From an uncultured Massilia sp. (GTDB lineage: Bacteria > Pseudomonadota > Gammaproteobacteria > Burkholderiales > Burkholderiaceae), in assembly GCA_946886065.1 (NCBI GenBank), contig CAMPHU010000190.1:1-9070 (forward strand): a stretch of DNA of 9,070 bases, written 5' to 3'. A program made the position numbers and the translations under genes. Positions 1 through 6,482 of this stretch are shown here, one piece after another. Every line of letters starts with the position of its first letter. Within the stretch, counting starts at the first letter, position 1. Below the pieces are notes generated by a model. It was given only the letters and a program-made list of their open reading frames with translations, made no database searches and was not told the origin of the DNA.

Positions 1-494
1 TGCCCGGCGACCTGACCCAGAAGGTCGATCCCTACCTGCGCCCGCTGTACGACGCGCTCTACGACCTGCTCGGTTTCGACCGCACCCAGAAGCTGTTCGA
101 GAAACAGGTGATCGAGATCGCCCCGCTGGCCTACATGCGCGGCCGCACCCTGAACCACGCCTTCGTCATCCTGGACGAGGCGCAGAACACGACGGTCGAG
201 CAGATGAAGATGTTCCTGACCCGTATCGGCTTCGGCAGCAAGGCCGTGGTGACGGGCGACGTGACCCAGGTCGACCTGCACAAGACCCAGCGCTCGGGCC
301 TGGTCGACGCCATGCATGTGCTCAAGGACGTGCGCGGGATCGCCTTCACCCATTTCTCGAGCGCGGACGTGGTGCGCCATCCGCTGGTTGCGCGTATTAT
401 CGATGCGTATGAAACAAGCGCCTCGGTCCAGGAACTGGCCGCCCTTCCCAAACCCGCACCGGTGAAACATGCAAGAAAAAAAACATCCACTTGA
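1..494 (+). CDS. phoH: PhoH family ATPase (PhoH/YbeZ), 3' part only
   Basis: The reading frame is open from the window edge, with its first complete codon at position 3, and ends at TGA 492-494. That leaves 163 C-terminal residues of a protein usually a little over 300 long; the Walker A P-loop must lie upstream of the window. The visible part contains the [14 protein letters not shown] stretch typical of PhoH, the Y-M-R-G-R-T-L motif, a Walker B-like V-I-L-D-E-A-Q-N (near 165-187), and the V-V-T-G-D-x-T-Q segment, all hallmarks of the family. PhoH/YbeZ is a cytoplasmic P-loop ATPase, often paired genetically and physically with YbeY and linked to RNA metabolism; its exact reaction is not settled. 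The end of the gene overlaps the ybeY start by 26 bp, so the two are surely cotranscribed. The last residues (K-H-A-R-K-K-T-S-T) are basic and probably disordered. Identification is secure; the start is not visible. Confidence 0.96.
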   Translation, partial: PGDLTQKVDPYLRPLYDALYDLLGFDRTQKLFEKQVIEIAPLAYMRGRTLNHAFVILDEAQNTTVEQMKMFLTRIGFGSKAVVTGDVTQVDLHKTQRSGLVDAMHVLKDVRGIAFTHFSSADVVRHPLVARIIDAYETSASVQELAALPKPAPVKHARKKTST

Positions 495-936
495 ACTGGA
501 AGTCCAGTTCGCCGACCCGCGACTGGAAAGCGAGATCACCGAAGCCGACCTGCGGCGCTGGGTCGAGTGCTCGCTGCTCGGTCCCGCCGAACTGACCATC
601 CGCTTCGTCGACGCCGAGGAAGGCAAGGCCCTGAACCGCGAATACCGCGGCAAGGACTACGCCACCAACGTGCTGACCTTCGCCTACAACGAGGGCGAGG
701 AACTGGGCGACGAGGAGCCGGTCCAGGCCGACATCGTGCTGTGCACCGACGTGCTGCAGCGCGAGGCGGACGAGCAGAAGAAGACGGTCGAGGAGCATGT
801 CGCCCACCTGGTGGTGCATGGCGTGCTGCACGCGCAGGGCTTCGACCACGAGCACGACGAGGAAGCCGAGGAAATGGAGCAGCTCGAGCGCGACATCATG
901 GAAGCGCTGGGCTACCCGGATCCGTACTCGGATTGA
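469..936 (+). CDS. ybeY: YbeY endoribonuclease (16S rRNA maturation factor)
   Basis: This 155-residue protein matches the family's usual length (about 150-160). YbeY is a single-strand-specific, metal-dependent endoribonuclease needed for 16S rRNA 3'-end maturation and 70S ribosome quality control in the cytoplasm. The zinc motif H-x3-H-x5-H is intact: H117, H121 and H127 in [11 protein letters not shown]. The upstream [16 protein letters not shown] segment (residues 56-71) carries the conserved arginine (R60) and the N-V-L-T/S-F signature. The C-terminal region is rich in Glu/Asp. The ATG at 469 lies inside the phoH coding region; no strong ribosome binding site precedes it (only GGTGA at 461-465), so translation is probably coupled to phoH. 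It is followed within 7 bases by a hairpin terminator, so the transcription unit seems to end here, although in many relatives ybeX follows directly. Codons 3-5 contain a run of eight A residues (476-483). Confidence 0.97.
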   Translation: MQEKKHPLELEVQFADPRLESEITEADLRRWVECSLLGPAELTIRFVDAEEGKALNREYRGKDYATNVLTFAYNEGEELGDEEPVQADIVLCTDVLQREADEQKKTVEEHVAHLVVHGVLHAQGFDHEHDEEAEEMEQLERDIMEALGYPDPYSD

Positions 937-942
937 TCGCCT

Positions 943-976
943 GCGCCGGCAAGCCCGCTGCCGGCGCCTTCCGTTT
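943..976 (+). terminator. Intrinsic terminator after ybeY
   Basis: A perfect 9-bp GC-rich stem: GCGCCGGCA at 943-951 pairs with TGCCGGCGC at 959-967 around a 7-base loop (AGCCCGC). The 3' side reads C-TTCCGTTTT, an imperfect but usable U-tract for + strand transcription. It begins 7 bases after the ybeY stop and ends at the stop codon of the convergent molybdenum hydroxylase gene (TAA on the minus strand, 978-976). Read from the minus strand the hairpin lacks a following T-run, so it should stop phoH-ybeY transcripts better than transcripts coming from the other side. Confidence 0.72.
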
Positions 977-3264
977 TACGCCTTCTTGAGCTGGCCGCCG
1001 ATCGGCAGCTTCCTGATCCGCTGCCCCGTCGCAGCGAACACCGCATTGGTCAAGGCCGGCGCGATCCCCGACGTCCCCGGCTCGCCGATCCCGCCCGGGT
1101 CGTCGCGGCTGGTCACCAGGTGCACTTCCACCGTCGGCGACTCGTTCATGCGCATCATGCGGTAGTCGCCGAAGTTCGACTGCTGCACCCTGCCCTTGTC
1201 CAGCGTGATCTCGCCCCACAGCGCCGCGGTGAGGCCGAACACGATGCCGCCTTCCATCTGCGCCGTGATGGTGTCCGGATTCACCGCCTGGCCACAGTCC
1301 ACCGCGCACACCACGCGGTGCACTTTCACTTCGCCGTCCGGTCCCACCGAGACCTCGCACACCTGGGCCATGTAGGTGCCGAAGGCGAACTGGCAGGAGA
1401 TGCCGCGTCCCACCCGCCTTCCCGCGATGGGCTTCAGGGGCCTGCCCCATCCGGCCTTCTGGGCCGCCAGGTTCAGCACGCCCAGGGTGCGCGGCGATTT
1501 TTCCAGCAGTGCGCGGCGATAGGCCACCGGGTCCTGCTTGGCCGCATGCGCCAGTTCGTCGATGAAGCTCTCGACCACGAAGATGTTGTGGGTCGGTCCC
1601 ACGCCGCGCCAGAAGGCGGTGGGGATCGGCGGCTCGTGACGCACGTATTCGACCCGCAGGTCGGGAATCGCATACGGCAGGTCGCGCGCGCCCTCCACCG
1701 CGTCCGGATCGATGCCGTCCTTGACCGCCGGCGGCGCGAAGCGCGCCATGATCGAGGAACCGGTCACGCGGTGGAACCAGGCCTGCGGCCGGCCCTTGTC
1801 GTCCAGGCGCGCCGACAGCCGGTCCACGTAATAGGGACGGTACATGTCGTGCTGGATGTCTTCCTCGCGGGTCCAGACGAACTTGAGCGGCTTGCCGCTC
1901 CTGGCCGTCTTGGCCAGGGCCACGGCCTGGGCCACGTAGTCGACCTCGAGCCGGCGCCCGAAGCCGCCGCCCAGGTAGAAGTTATGCACCCGCACCTGCC
2001 CTTCCCCCAGCCCGGTCAGCCTGGCCGCCGCCGCCTGGGCCAGCACCGGCACCTGGGTGCCGCACCAGATGTCGCAGCCGTCGTTCTTCAGGTCCACCGT
2101 GCAGTTCATCGGCTCCATGGTGGCGTGGGCCAGGAAAGGGACTTCGTAGACCGCGTCGATGCGCCGCCCTCCCTTGTCATCGAGCTTGCGCAGGGCGCCG
2201 CCGCCGAAGTTGCCCACCTCGCGTGCCACCGCGCCCTCGGCGCCGGACGCCTTCATCATGTCCGCCACGATGGACGCCGTGCTCACGTTGCCGTTCGGGC
2301 CGTCGTTCCAGGTGGGCGCGGCCGCTTCCAGGCCCTTGCGCGCGGCCCACATGTGGTCGCCCACCACGGCCACCGCGTTGTCGATCCTCAGGATTTCGCG
2401 CACGCCGGGAACGGCGAGCGCCTTCTGCTCGTCGACCGTGGCCAGCTTGCCGCCCACCACGGGGGATGCCGTGACGGCGGCCACCAGCATGCCCGGCAGG
2501 CGCGCATCGATCCCGAACAGCGCGGTGCCGTCGCACTTCGAGGGTGAATCGAGGCGCTTGTGCGGCTTGCCGATCAGGGTGAACTGGGAAGCATCCTTGA
2601 GCGCCGGGTTCTTGGGCAGCTCCATCTTCGCCGCCGCGTCGACCAGTTCGCCGAAATGGGCGCTGCGTCCCGAAGCGTCGTGGGTGACCGTGCCGGCCAC
2701 CACCGCGCATTCGCCCGCGTCCACGTTCCACTGCTTGGCGGCGGCCGCCACCAGCACGCCGCGCACCATGGCGCCGGCCTCGCGCAGCGGCTTCCACGCT
2801 CCGCGCACCGAGGTCGAGCCGCCCGTCACCTGGCCGCCCAGCAGCGGGTCGGCATACAGCTTGTTGTTGGCCGGCGCCTGCTCCAGCTTCACCTTGGACA
2901 GGTCGGCCCCCAGTTCCTCCGCCAGCAGAATCGGCATGGCGGTAAAGGTACCCTGCCCCATCTCGACCTTGTGCACGATCAGGGTGACGATGCCGTCGCG
3001 CCCGATACGGATGAAGGCGTCCTGGGCCAGCCCCGCCGGCTGGCTCGATGCCCGGTCGGTGGCCTGCCCGACCGCGCTTTCGGACGGTTTCTCCTGGCGG
3101 CTCTCTTCCTGGCGCTTGCAGCCGAACAGCGAGAAGCCGAGCAGCAGGCCGCCGCCCGAGGCCGCGCCCAGGCGCATGAAGCGCCGGCGCGCCTCGGAAT
3201 CGGGCAAGCCCCCTGGAACGGGCGCGCGCGCCAACTCGGTCATCGCTTGCTTGAGGCCTTCCAT
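976..3264 (-). CDS. Molybdopterin-binding large subunit of an IorB-type (xanthine oxidase family) molybdenum hydroxylase, Tat-exported
   Basis: A 762-residue protein of the isoquinoline 1-oxidoreductase beta / xanthine dehydrogenase family. Such enzymes hydroxylate N-heterocycles or oxidise aldehydes using water, with electrons passing through the small subunit's iron-sulfur clusters. The start at 3264 is chosen because AGGAGG at 3275-3270 sits 5 bases before it and 10 bp follow the small subunit's stop; a longer reading from 3369 would run into that gene. Residues 26-30 (R-R-R-F-M) plus the hydrophobic stretch 32-48 form a twin-arginine signal, ending in L-F-G-C (C49), a lipobox-like site, then a hydrophilic linker to about residue 80. 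Family marks follow: V-E-M-G-Q-G (100-105), hammerhead domain about 242-330, A-H-A-T-M-E-P-M-N-C (379-388), cofactor loop L-G-G-G-F-G-R-R (431-438), W-R-G-V-G (552-556) and the C-terminal G-E-P-G with the presumed catalytic Glu, E728. The frame is intact. Substrate cannot be told from sequence: IorB, nicotinate, aldehyde and other oxidases share these motifs. Confidence 0.93.
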   Translation of the reverse strand: MEGLKQAMTELARAPVPGGLPDSEARRRFMRLGAASGGGLLLGFSLFGCKRQEESRQEKPSESAVGQATDRASSQPAGLAQDAFIRIGRDGIVTLIVHKVEMGQGTFTAMPILLAEELGADLSKVKLEQAPANNKLYADPLLGGQVTGGSTSVRGAWKPLREAGAMVRGVLVAAAAKQWNVDAGECAVVAGTVTHDASGRSAHFGELVDAAAKMELPKNPALKDASQFTLIGKPHKRLDSPSKCDGTALFGIDARLPGMLVAAVTASPVVGGKLATVDEQKALAVPGVREILRIDNAVAVVGDHMWAARKGLEAAAPTWNDGPNGNVSTASIVADMMKASGAEGAVAREVGNFGGGALRKLDDKGGRRIDAVYEVPFLAHATMEPMNCTVDLKNDGCDIWCGTQVPVLAQAAAARLTGLGEGQVRVHNFYLGGGFGRRLEVDYVAQAVALAKTARSGKPLKFVWTREEDIQHDMYRPYYVDRLSARLDDKGRPQAWFHRVTGSSIMARFAPPAVKDGIDPDAVEGARDLPYAIPDLRVEYVRHEPPIPTAFWRGVGPTHNIFVVESFIDELAHAAKQDPVAYRRALLEKSPRTLGVLNLAAQKAGWGRPLKPIAGRRVGRGISCQFAFGTYMAQVCEVSVGPDGEVKVHRVVCAVDCGQAVNPDTITAQMEGGIVFGLTAALWGEITLDKGRVQQSNFGDYRMMRMNESPTVEVHLVTSRDDPGGIGEPGTSGIAPALTNAVFAATGQRIRKLPIGGQLKKA

Positions 3265-3268
3265 GACG

Positions 3269-3276
3269 CCCTCCTC
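3269..3276 (-). promoter_or_regulatory. Strong ribosome binding site deciding the large-subunit start
   Basis: On the minus strand GAGGAGGG overlaps the TGA stop of the small subunit (3277-3275) and lies 4 bases before the ATG at 3264 (5 bases counting from the AGGAGG core). This is a near-perfect match to the anti-Shine-Dalgarno sequence. It fixes the start of the large subunit at residue M-E-G-L and implies translational coupling between the two subunits. Confidence 0.85.
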
Positions 3277-3742
3277 AGCTGGCCGCGGCGATCGCCTGCG
3301 CGCACGCTTTGATCGCCTTGCGGATGCGGTTATAGGTGCCGCAACGGCAGATATTGCCCGACATCGCATTGTCGATGTCGGCGTCGCCCGGCTTGGGAGT
3401 GGCTTTGAGCAAGGCCGTGGCCGCCATGATCTGGCCGGACTGGCAATAGCCGCACTGGACCACGTCGACCTCGCGCCAGGCCGCCTGGACTTTCGCCCCG
3501 ACCGGATCCTTGCCGATGGCCTCGATGGTGACGACCTGCTTGCCGGCCACGCTGGAAACCGGGGTGACGCAGGAACGCACCGGCTGGCCGTCCACGTGCA
3601 CGGTGCAGGCCCCGCACAGGGCGACGCCGCAGCCGAACTTGGTGCCGGTCAGGCCGGCCACGTCGCGCAGCGCCCACAGCAGGGGCATGTCGTCAGGAAC
3701 ATTCAGGGTGGTCGTGGCGCCGTTGATATTGAGCACTGGCAT
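3275..3742 (-). CDS. [2Fe-2S] small subunit of the IorA-type molybdenum hydroxylase
   Basis: A 155-residue protein, the normal size for the small iron-sulfur subunit (IorA/CoxS/NicA type). It relays electrons from the molybdenum site to an external acceptor. The N-terminal plant-type ferredoxin domain has C38, C43, C46 and C58 ([11 protein letters not shown] ... R-S-C). The C-terminal all-helical [2Fe-2S] domain has C97 and C100 (Q-C-G-Y-C-Q-S-G-Q) and C132 and C134 (N-I-C-R-C-G-T-Y). All eight cluster ligands are present. The start at 3742 is preferred over an upstream ATG at 3832 because CAGGAG sits 6 bases before it and the M-P-V-L-N-I-N-G beginning matches the family; the extra 30 residues of the longer reading look like untranslated leader. 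There is no export signal, so it is presumably carried across the membrane bound to the Tat-signal large subunit, as is known for related periplasmic enzymes. It is the first gene of a two-gene minus-strand operon, divergent from ybeX. Confidence 0.94.
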   Translation of the reverse strand: MPVLNINGATTTLNVPDDMPLLWALRDVAGLTGTKFGCGVALCGACTVHVDGQPVRSCVTPVSSVAGKQVVTIEAIGKDPVGAKVQAAWREVDVVQCGYCQSGQIMAATALLKATPKPGDADIDNAMSGNICRCGTYNRIRKAIKACAQAIAAAS

Positions 3743-3748
3743 GACTGG

Positions 3749-3754
3749 CTCCTG
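3749..3754 (-). promoter_or_regulatory. Ribosome binding site of the small subunit
   Basis: On the minus strand CAGGAG is followed by a 6-base spacer (CCAGTC) and the ATG at 3742. It supports the 155-residue start over the longer in-frame reading. Confidence 0.75.
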
Positions 3755-3770
3755 TGGGGGGACTACCCCG

Positions 3771-3776
3771 ACTATA
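3771..3776 (-). promoter_or_regulatory. Candidate -10 box for the molybdenum hydroxylase operon
   Basis: The minus strand reads TATAGT, five of six matches to TATAAT, 28 bp before the small-subunit ATG. That would place the transcript start near 3764 and give a short leader containing the ribosome binding site. No good -35 hexamer occurs at 16-18 bp upstream (the region is GCGCC-rich), so an activator-dependent promoter is possible. The assignment is tentative. Confidence 0.35.
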
Positions 3777-3841
3777 GGACAAGCTCCGGTCCCGCGGCGC
3801 ACCCATGCATGCCCGCAATCGCTGCATAACAATCCTATCCG

Positions 3842-3860
3842 GCCTGCATCAAAATCAGGC
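3842..3860. repeat. Short inverted repeat GCCTG-N9-CAGGC, possible operator
   Basis: Two perfect 5-base arms (3842-3846 and 3856-3860) flank the AT-rich centre CATCAAAAT. The 19-base size is in the range of dimer-binding operators, and it sits about 55 bp before the ybeX ATG and 100 bp before the small-subunit ATG. Arms this short can arise by chance, so the call is weak. Confidence 0.25.
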
Positions 3861-3914
3861 AGTTCGCCTTTTGGTGTATCCTATGCCCATCGTAACAACG
3901 GCTTCACGCCAACT

Positions 3915-4793
3915 ATGCCCGAGTATCCCAGTGACGTCCGATCGGACGCCAAACCCCATCGGTCGCTGTTCGAACGGCTGACCGCACTCATCTCCCCCGA
4001 GCCAGAAAATCGCGCAGAACTGCTCGAAGTCCTGCACGAAGCCCACGAACGCAACCTGATCGACGCCGACGCGCTGTCCATGATCGAGGGCGTGTTCCAG
4101 GTCTCCGACCTGTCCGTGCGCGACATCATGGTGCCCCGTTCCCAGATGGACGTGATCGACATCACCAAGCCCATCGAGGAATGGCTGCCGACCGTGCTGG
4201 AAACCGCCCACTCGCGCTTCCCCGCCATCGAGGGCGAGCGCGACAAGGTGGTCGGCATCCTGCTGGCCAAGGACCTGCTGCGTTATTACGCTGAAGAATC
4301 ATTCGACGTGCGCGACATGCTGCGCCCGGCCATCTTCATTCCGGAATCGAAGCGCCTGAACGTGCTGCTGCGCGACTTCCGCGCCAACCACAACCACATG
4401 GCCATCGTGGTCGACGAATACTCCGGCGTGGCCGGCCTGATCACCATCGAGGACGTGCTCGAGCAGATCGTCGGCGACATCGAGGACGAATACGACTTCG
4501 ACGAGGAAGAAGACAACATCCTGTCGATCAAGGAGGGCCAGCTGGGCCCGCGCTGGCGCGTCAAGGCGCTGACCGAGATCGAGCAGTTCAACGAAGAGAT
4601 CGGCGCCGACCTGCCCGAGGACGACGTCGACACCATCGGCGGCCTGGTCGCCAGCCACCTCGGGCGCATGCCCCACAAGGGCGAGGTATTCGACCTGGAG
4701 AACCTGCGTTTCGAGGTCCTGCGCGCCGACGCCCGCCAGATCCACGTGCTGCTGGTCGAGAAGCTTCCGCTCCCTGAAGACGACCACGACTGA
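3915..4793 (+). CDS. ybeX: CorC/YbeX, CBS-domain and CorC_HlyC-domain protein
   Basis: A 292-residue soluble protein, the same length as I recall for E. coli YbeX/CorC. Two CBS domains lie at roughly residues 66-125 (starting V-R-D-I-M-V-P-R-S-Q-M) and 131-188 (V-R-D-M-L-R-P ... V-V-D-E-Y-S-G-V-A-G-L-I-T-I-E-D), followed by an acidic linker (E-D-E-Y-D-F-D-E-E-E-D) and a transporter-associated CorC_HlyC domain (about 205-285). There is no N-terminal DUF21 membrane region, so this is the short cytoplasmic form. It was first linked to CorA-dependent magnesium/cobalt efflux; later work ties YbeX to ribosome and rRNA homeostasis, which fits its usual position beside ybeY. CBS pairs commonly bind adenine nucleotides. 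The first usable ATG is 3915; upstream in-frame sequence has no other nearby start and lies in the divergent gap. The ribosome binding site is weak. Its stop TGA shares a base with the lnt ATG. Confidence 0.95.
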   Translation: MPEYPSDVRSDAKPHRSLFERLTALISPEPENRAELLEVLHEAHERNLIDADALSMIEGVFQVSDLSVRDIMVPRSQMDVIDITKPIEEWLPTVLETAHSRFPAIEGERDKVVGILLAKDLLRYYAEESFDVRDMLRPAIFIPESKRLNVLLRDFRANHNHMAIVVDEYSGVAGLITIEDVLEQIVGDIEDEYDFDEEEDNILSIKEGQLGPRWRVKALTEIEQFNEEIGADLPEDDVDTIGGLVASHLGRMPHKGEVFDLENLRFEVLRADARQIHVLLVEKLPLPEDDHD

Positions 4794-6358
4794 TGCTGCG
4801 CCGCCGTACCAAGCCCACGGTGGCGCCTGATCCAGCTTTACGCGGAGATCGTCCATCCCCACTCGCGCTGGCCTTCGCCACCCTCGCCGGCCTGAGCTCC
4901 CTGCTGTCCTTCCAGCCCTACGGCTGGTGGCCGGTGCAGTTCCTGGCCCTGGCCTGGCTGTTCTACCAGGTGGGCATGGGCAGCTCGACGCGCCGCGCCA
5001 CCCTGCTCGGCTGGGCCTTCGGCTTCGGCTGGTCGGTGGCCGGCATGCACTGGCTGTACGTCTTCATGACGCGCTTCGCACACCTGCCGATCTTCCTGGC
5101 GACGATCGGCGTGATCCTGCTCGGACTCTACATGGGCCTGTACGGCGCCTTCGCCGCAGGCGCGGCCACCTGGCTGCGGCGGCGCTGGTCGCTGCCGGTC
5201 AGCGCCTTCCTGCTGCTGGTGCTGCCGGTGACCTGGGGCCTGTCCGAGTGGCTGCGCGGCTGGGTGTTCACGGGCTTCCCGTGGGCGGCGTCCGGCTACG
5301 CCCACGACACCGCGCCGCTGGCCGGCTATGCGCCGCTGGTCGGCGTCTACGGCATCGGCGTGCTGGTCGCGCTCTGCGCCGGCTGCATCGTGATGCTGAC
5401 CCAGCGCGCACGCTGGCCGGCCATCGGGCTGCTGGCGGCCGTGCTGGCGGCGGGCGCGGGCCTGCGCACCGTCGCCTGGACAGAGGAAACCGGCCAGCCG
5501 ATCACCGTGCGCCTGCTGCAGGGGAACATCCCGCAAGACCGCAAGTTCGACCTGGCTTTCCTGAACAGCATCCTCGACAAGTACCGCGGCATGATCACGC
5601 AGGCGCCGGCCGACCTGGTGGCCACGCCGGAGACCGCGATTCCCGTCTTCCCGCAACAGCTGCCCGACGGCTACCTGGAAGGCCTGCAGCAGTTCTCCAC
5701 GGCGACGGGCAGCACGCTGGCGCTGGGCATGCCCCTGCTCGACGGCCCGCAGCAGTACGCCAACAGCGTGGTCGCCCTGTCGCCGCAACCGCAGCCCTAC
5801 CGCTACGACAAGGCGCACCTGGTGCCCTTCGGCGAATTCATCCCGCCGGGCTTCCGCTGGTTCACCGACATGCTGAACCTGCCCCTGAACGACGCCACCC
5901 GCGGCAAGGCGCTGCAGGCGCCCTTCCCGGTGAAGGACCAGCTGGTGCTGCCCAACATCTGCTACGAGGACGTGTTCGGCGAGGAGATCGCCTACCAGCT
6001 GCGCAATGCGCCGCGCCCGGCGACCCTGCTGCTGAACGTGTCGAACCTGTCGTGGTACGGCCAGTCGGTGGCGATCCCGCAGCACCTGCAGATTTCGCGC
6101 ATGCGCACCCTCGAAACCGGGCGGCCCATGCTGCGCTCGACCAACGATGGCGCGACGGCGATCATCGACGGACGCGGCACGATCACCCAGCTGCTGCCCT
6201 TCTACGAAGAAGGCATATTGACCGCCACCTTGCGCGGCACGGCGGGCTTCACGCCCTATGTCCGCTTCGGCAATGCCGCCTTCCTGCTGCTGGGCGCGCT
6301 GGCGCTCCTTGGCGCCTGGTTCGCCGGGCGCCGCTACCGCGGCAAGCAGGGCGCATAA
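4793..6358 (+). CDS. lnt: Apolipoprotein N-acyltransferase Lnt
   Basis: A 521-residue inner-membrane enzyme that transfers an acyl chain from phospholipid to the N-terminal cysteine of diacylated lipoproteins, the last step before Lol sorting. The N-terminal half (about 22-225) holds a series of hydrophobic membrane segments; a nitrilase-fold periplasmic domain follows (about 237-480), and a final membrane helix lies at about 494-511 before the basic tail. The nitrilase-type catalytic triad is present: E280 (T-P-E-T-A-I-P), K340 ([14 protein letters not shown]) and C390 (P-N-I-C-Y-E-D). Also visible are S-N-L-S-W-Y-G (417-423), where E. coli has N-D-A-W-F, and the [10 protein letters not shown] segment. 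The ATG overlaps the ybeX stop by one base (TGATG, 4791-4795) and has no clear ribosome binding site, so translation is most likely coupled to ybeX. Ends with TAA at 6356-6358. Confidence 0.97.
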   Translation: MLRRRTKPTVAPDPALRGDRPSPLALAFATLAGLSSLLSFQPYGWWPVQFLALAWLFYQVGMGSSTRRATLLGWAFGFGWSVAGMHWLYVFMTRFAHLPIFLATIGVILLGLYMGLYGAFAAGAATWLRRRWSLPVSAFLLLVLPVTWGLSEWLRGWVFTGFPWAASGYAHDTAPLAGYAPLVGVYGIGVLVALCAGCIVMLTQRARWPAIGLLAAVLAAGAGLRTVAWTEETGQPITVRLLQGNIPQDRKFDLAFLNSILDKYRGMITQAPADLVATPETAIPVFPQQLPDGYLEGLQQFSTATGSTLALGMPLLDGPQQYANSVVALSPQPQPYRYDKAHLVPFGEFIPPGFRWFTDMLNLPLNDATRGKALQAPFPVKDQLVLPNICYEDVFGEEIAYQLRNAPRPATLLLNVSNLSWYGQSVAIPQHLQISRMRTLETGRPMLRSTNDGATAIIDGRGTITQLLPFYEEGILTATLRGTAGFTPYVRFGNAAFLLLGALALLGAWFAGRRYRGKQGA

Positions 6359-6419
6359 ATCCATCCTCCCAATTCGAACTGCCGAGTCAAATCACGCCGA
6401 GAGGCGGGAAAAAATTCAG

Positions 6420-6425
6420 TACAAT
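6420..6425 (+). promoter_or_regulatory. Candidate -10 box upstream of glyQ
   Basis: TACAAT (five of six to TATAAT) lies in the 124-bp gap between lnt and glyQ, after an A-rich stretch (6409-6414). A transcript would start near 6432, about 50 bases before the glyQ ATG. No good -35 hexamer is found at the expected distance. The gap contains no convincing terminator for the lnt transcript; the only stem is 4 bp (CGCC-GAGA-GGCG, 6395-6406) without a T-run, so readthrough from lnt is also possible. Confidence 0.35.
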
Positions 6426-6482
6426 TGGTCATTTGGCAAACTTACCCCGTTCGCGGCAAGATTCCCGCGTCGCCCATCCAAG

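Larger units (their letters stand above)
3743..3914. promoter_or_regulatory. Divergent intergenic region between the molybdenum hydroxylase operon and ybeX
   Basis: These 172 bp separate two divergent starts and must supply transcription for both sides, because ybeY upstream is closed by a terminator and the intervening genes face the other way. Visible elements are TATAGT on the minus strand (3776-3771); an eight-base palindrome CATGCATG (3804-3811); a dyad GCCTG-N9-CAGGC (3842-3860); and the heptamer ATCCTAT twice on the + strand (3832-3838, 3878-3884). The 3863-3890 stretch is more AT-rich and includes TATCCT (3877-3882), a possible but weak -10 for ybeX; no matching -35 is evident. No regulator gene lies beside it. 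Confidence 0.5.

Noticed and set aside
3265..3369. A longer N-terminus for the large molybdopterin subunit starting at 3369
   Set aside because: It would overlap the small subunit by about 95 bp, has Arg-rich sequence unlike the family, and the AGGAGG before the ATG at 3264 points clearly to the shorter form.
1120..3829. Long + strand open frames (475 and 556 codons) over the molybdenum hydroxylase genes
   Set aside because: They lie opposite genes with complete family motifs and good ribosome binding sites, and their translations are biased and unrecognisable.
3868..3890. A heat-shock (sigma-32) promoter before ybeX, as reported for the E. coli ybeZYX-lnt operon
   Set aside because: GCCCAT at 3885-3890 resembles part of the -10 consensus, but the only -35-like candidate (CTTTTG at 3868) is poor and spaced 11 rather than 13-15 bases away.
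6041..6061. Lnt has N-L-S-W-Y-G where E. coli has N-D-A-W-F-G
   Set aside because: The catalytic Glu, Lys and Cys are intact, and betaproteobacterial Lnt proteins, as far as I recall, often vary at the Asp position, so I do not treat it as unusual.
4838..6364. A 508-codon minus-strand open frame opposite lnt
   Set aside because: It is a shadow of lnt caused by GC-rich codon bias; the composition (Arg, Gln, Ala, His) is not protein-like and no motif is seen.
6395..6406. A small CGCC-GAGA-GGCG hairpin between lnt and glyQ as a terminator
   Set aside because: The stem is only 4 bp and is followed by GGAAAAAATTC, not a T-run; it also lies just upstream of the putative -10 box.
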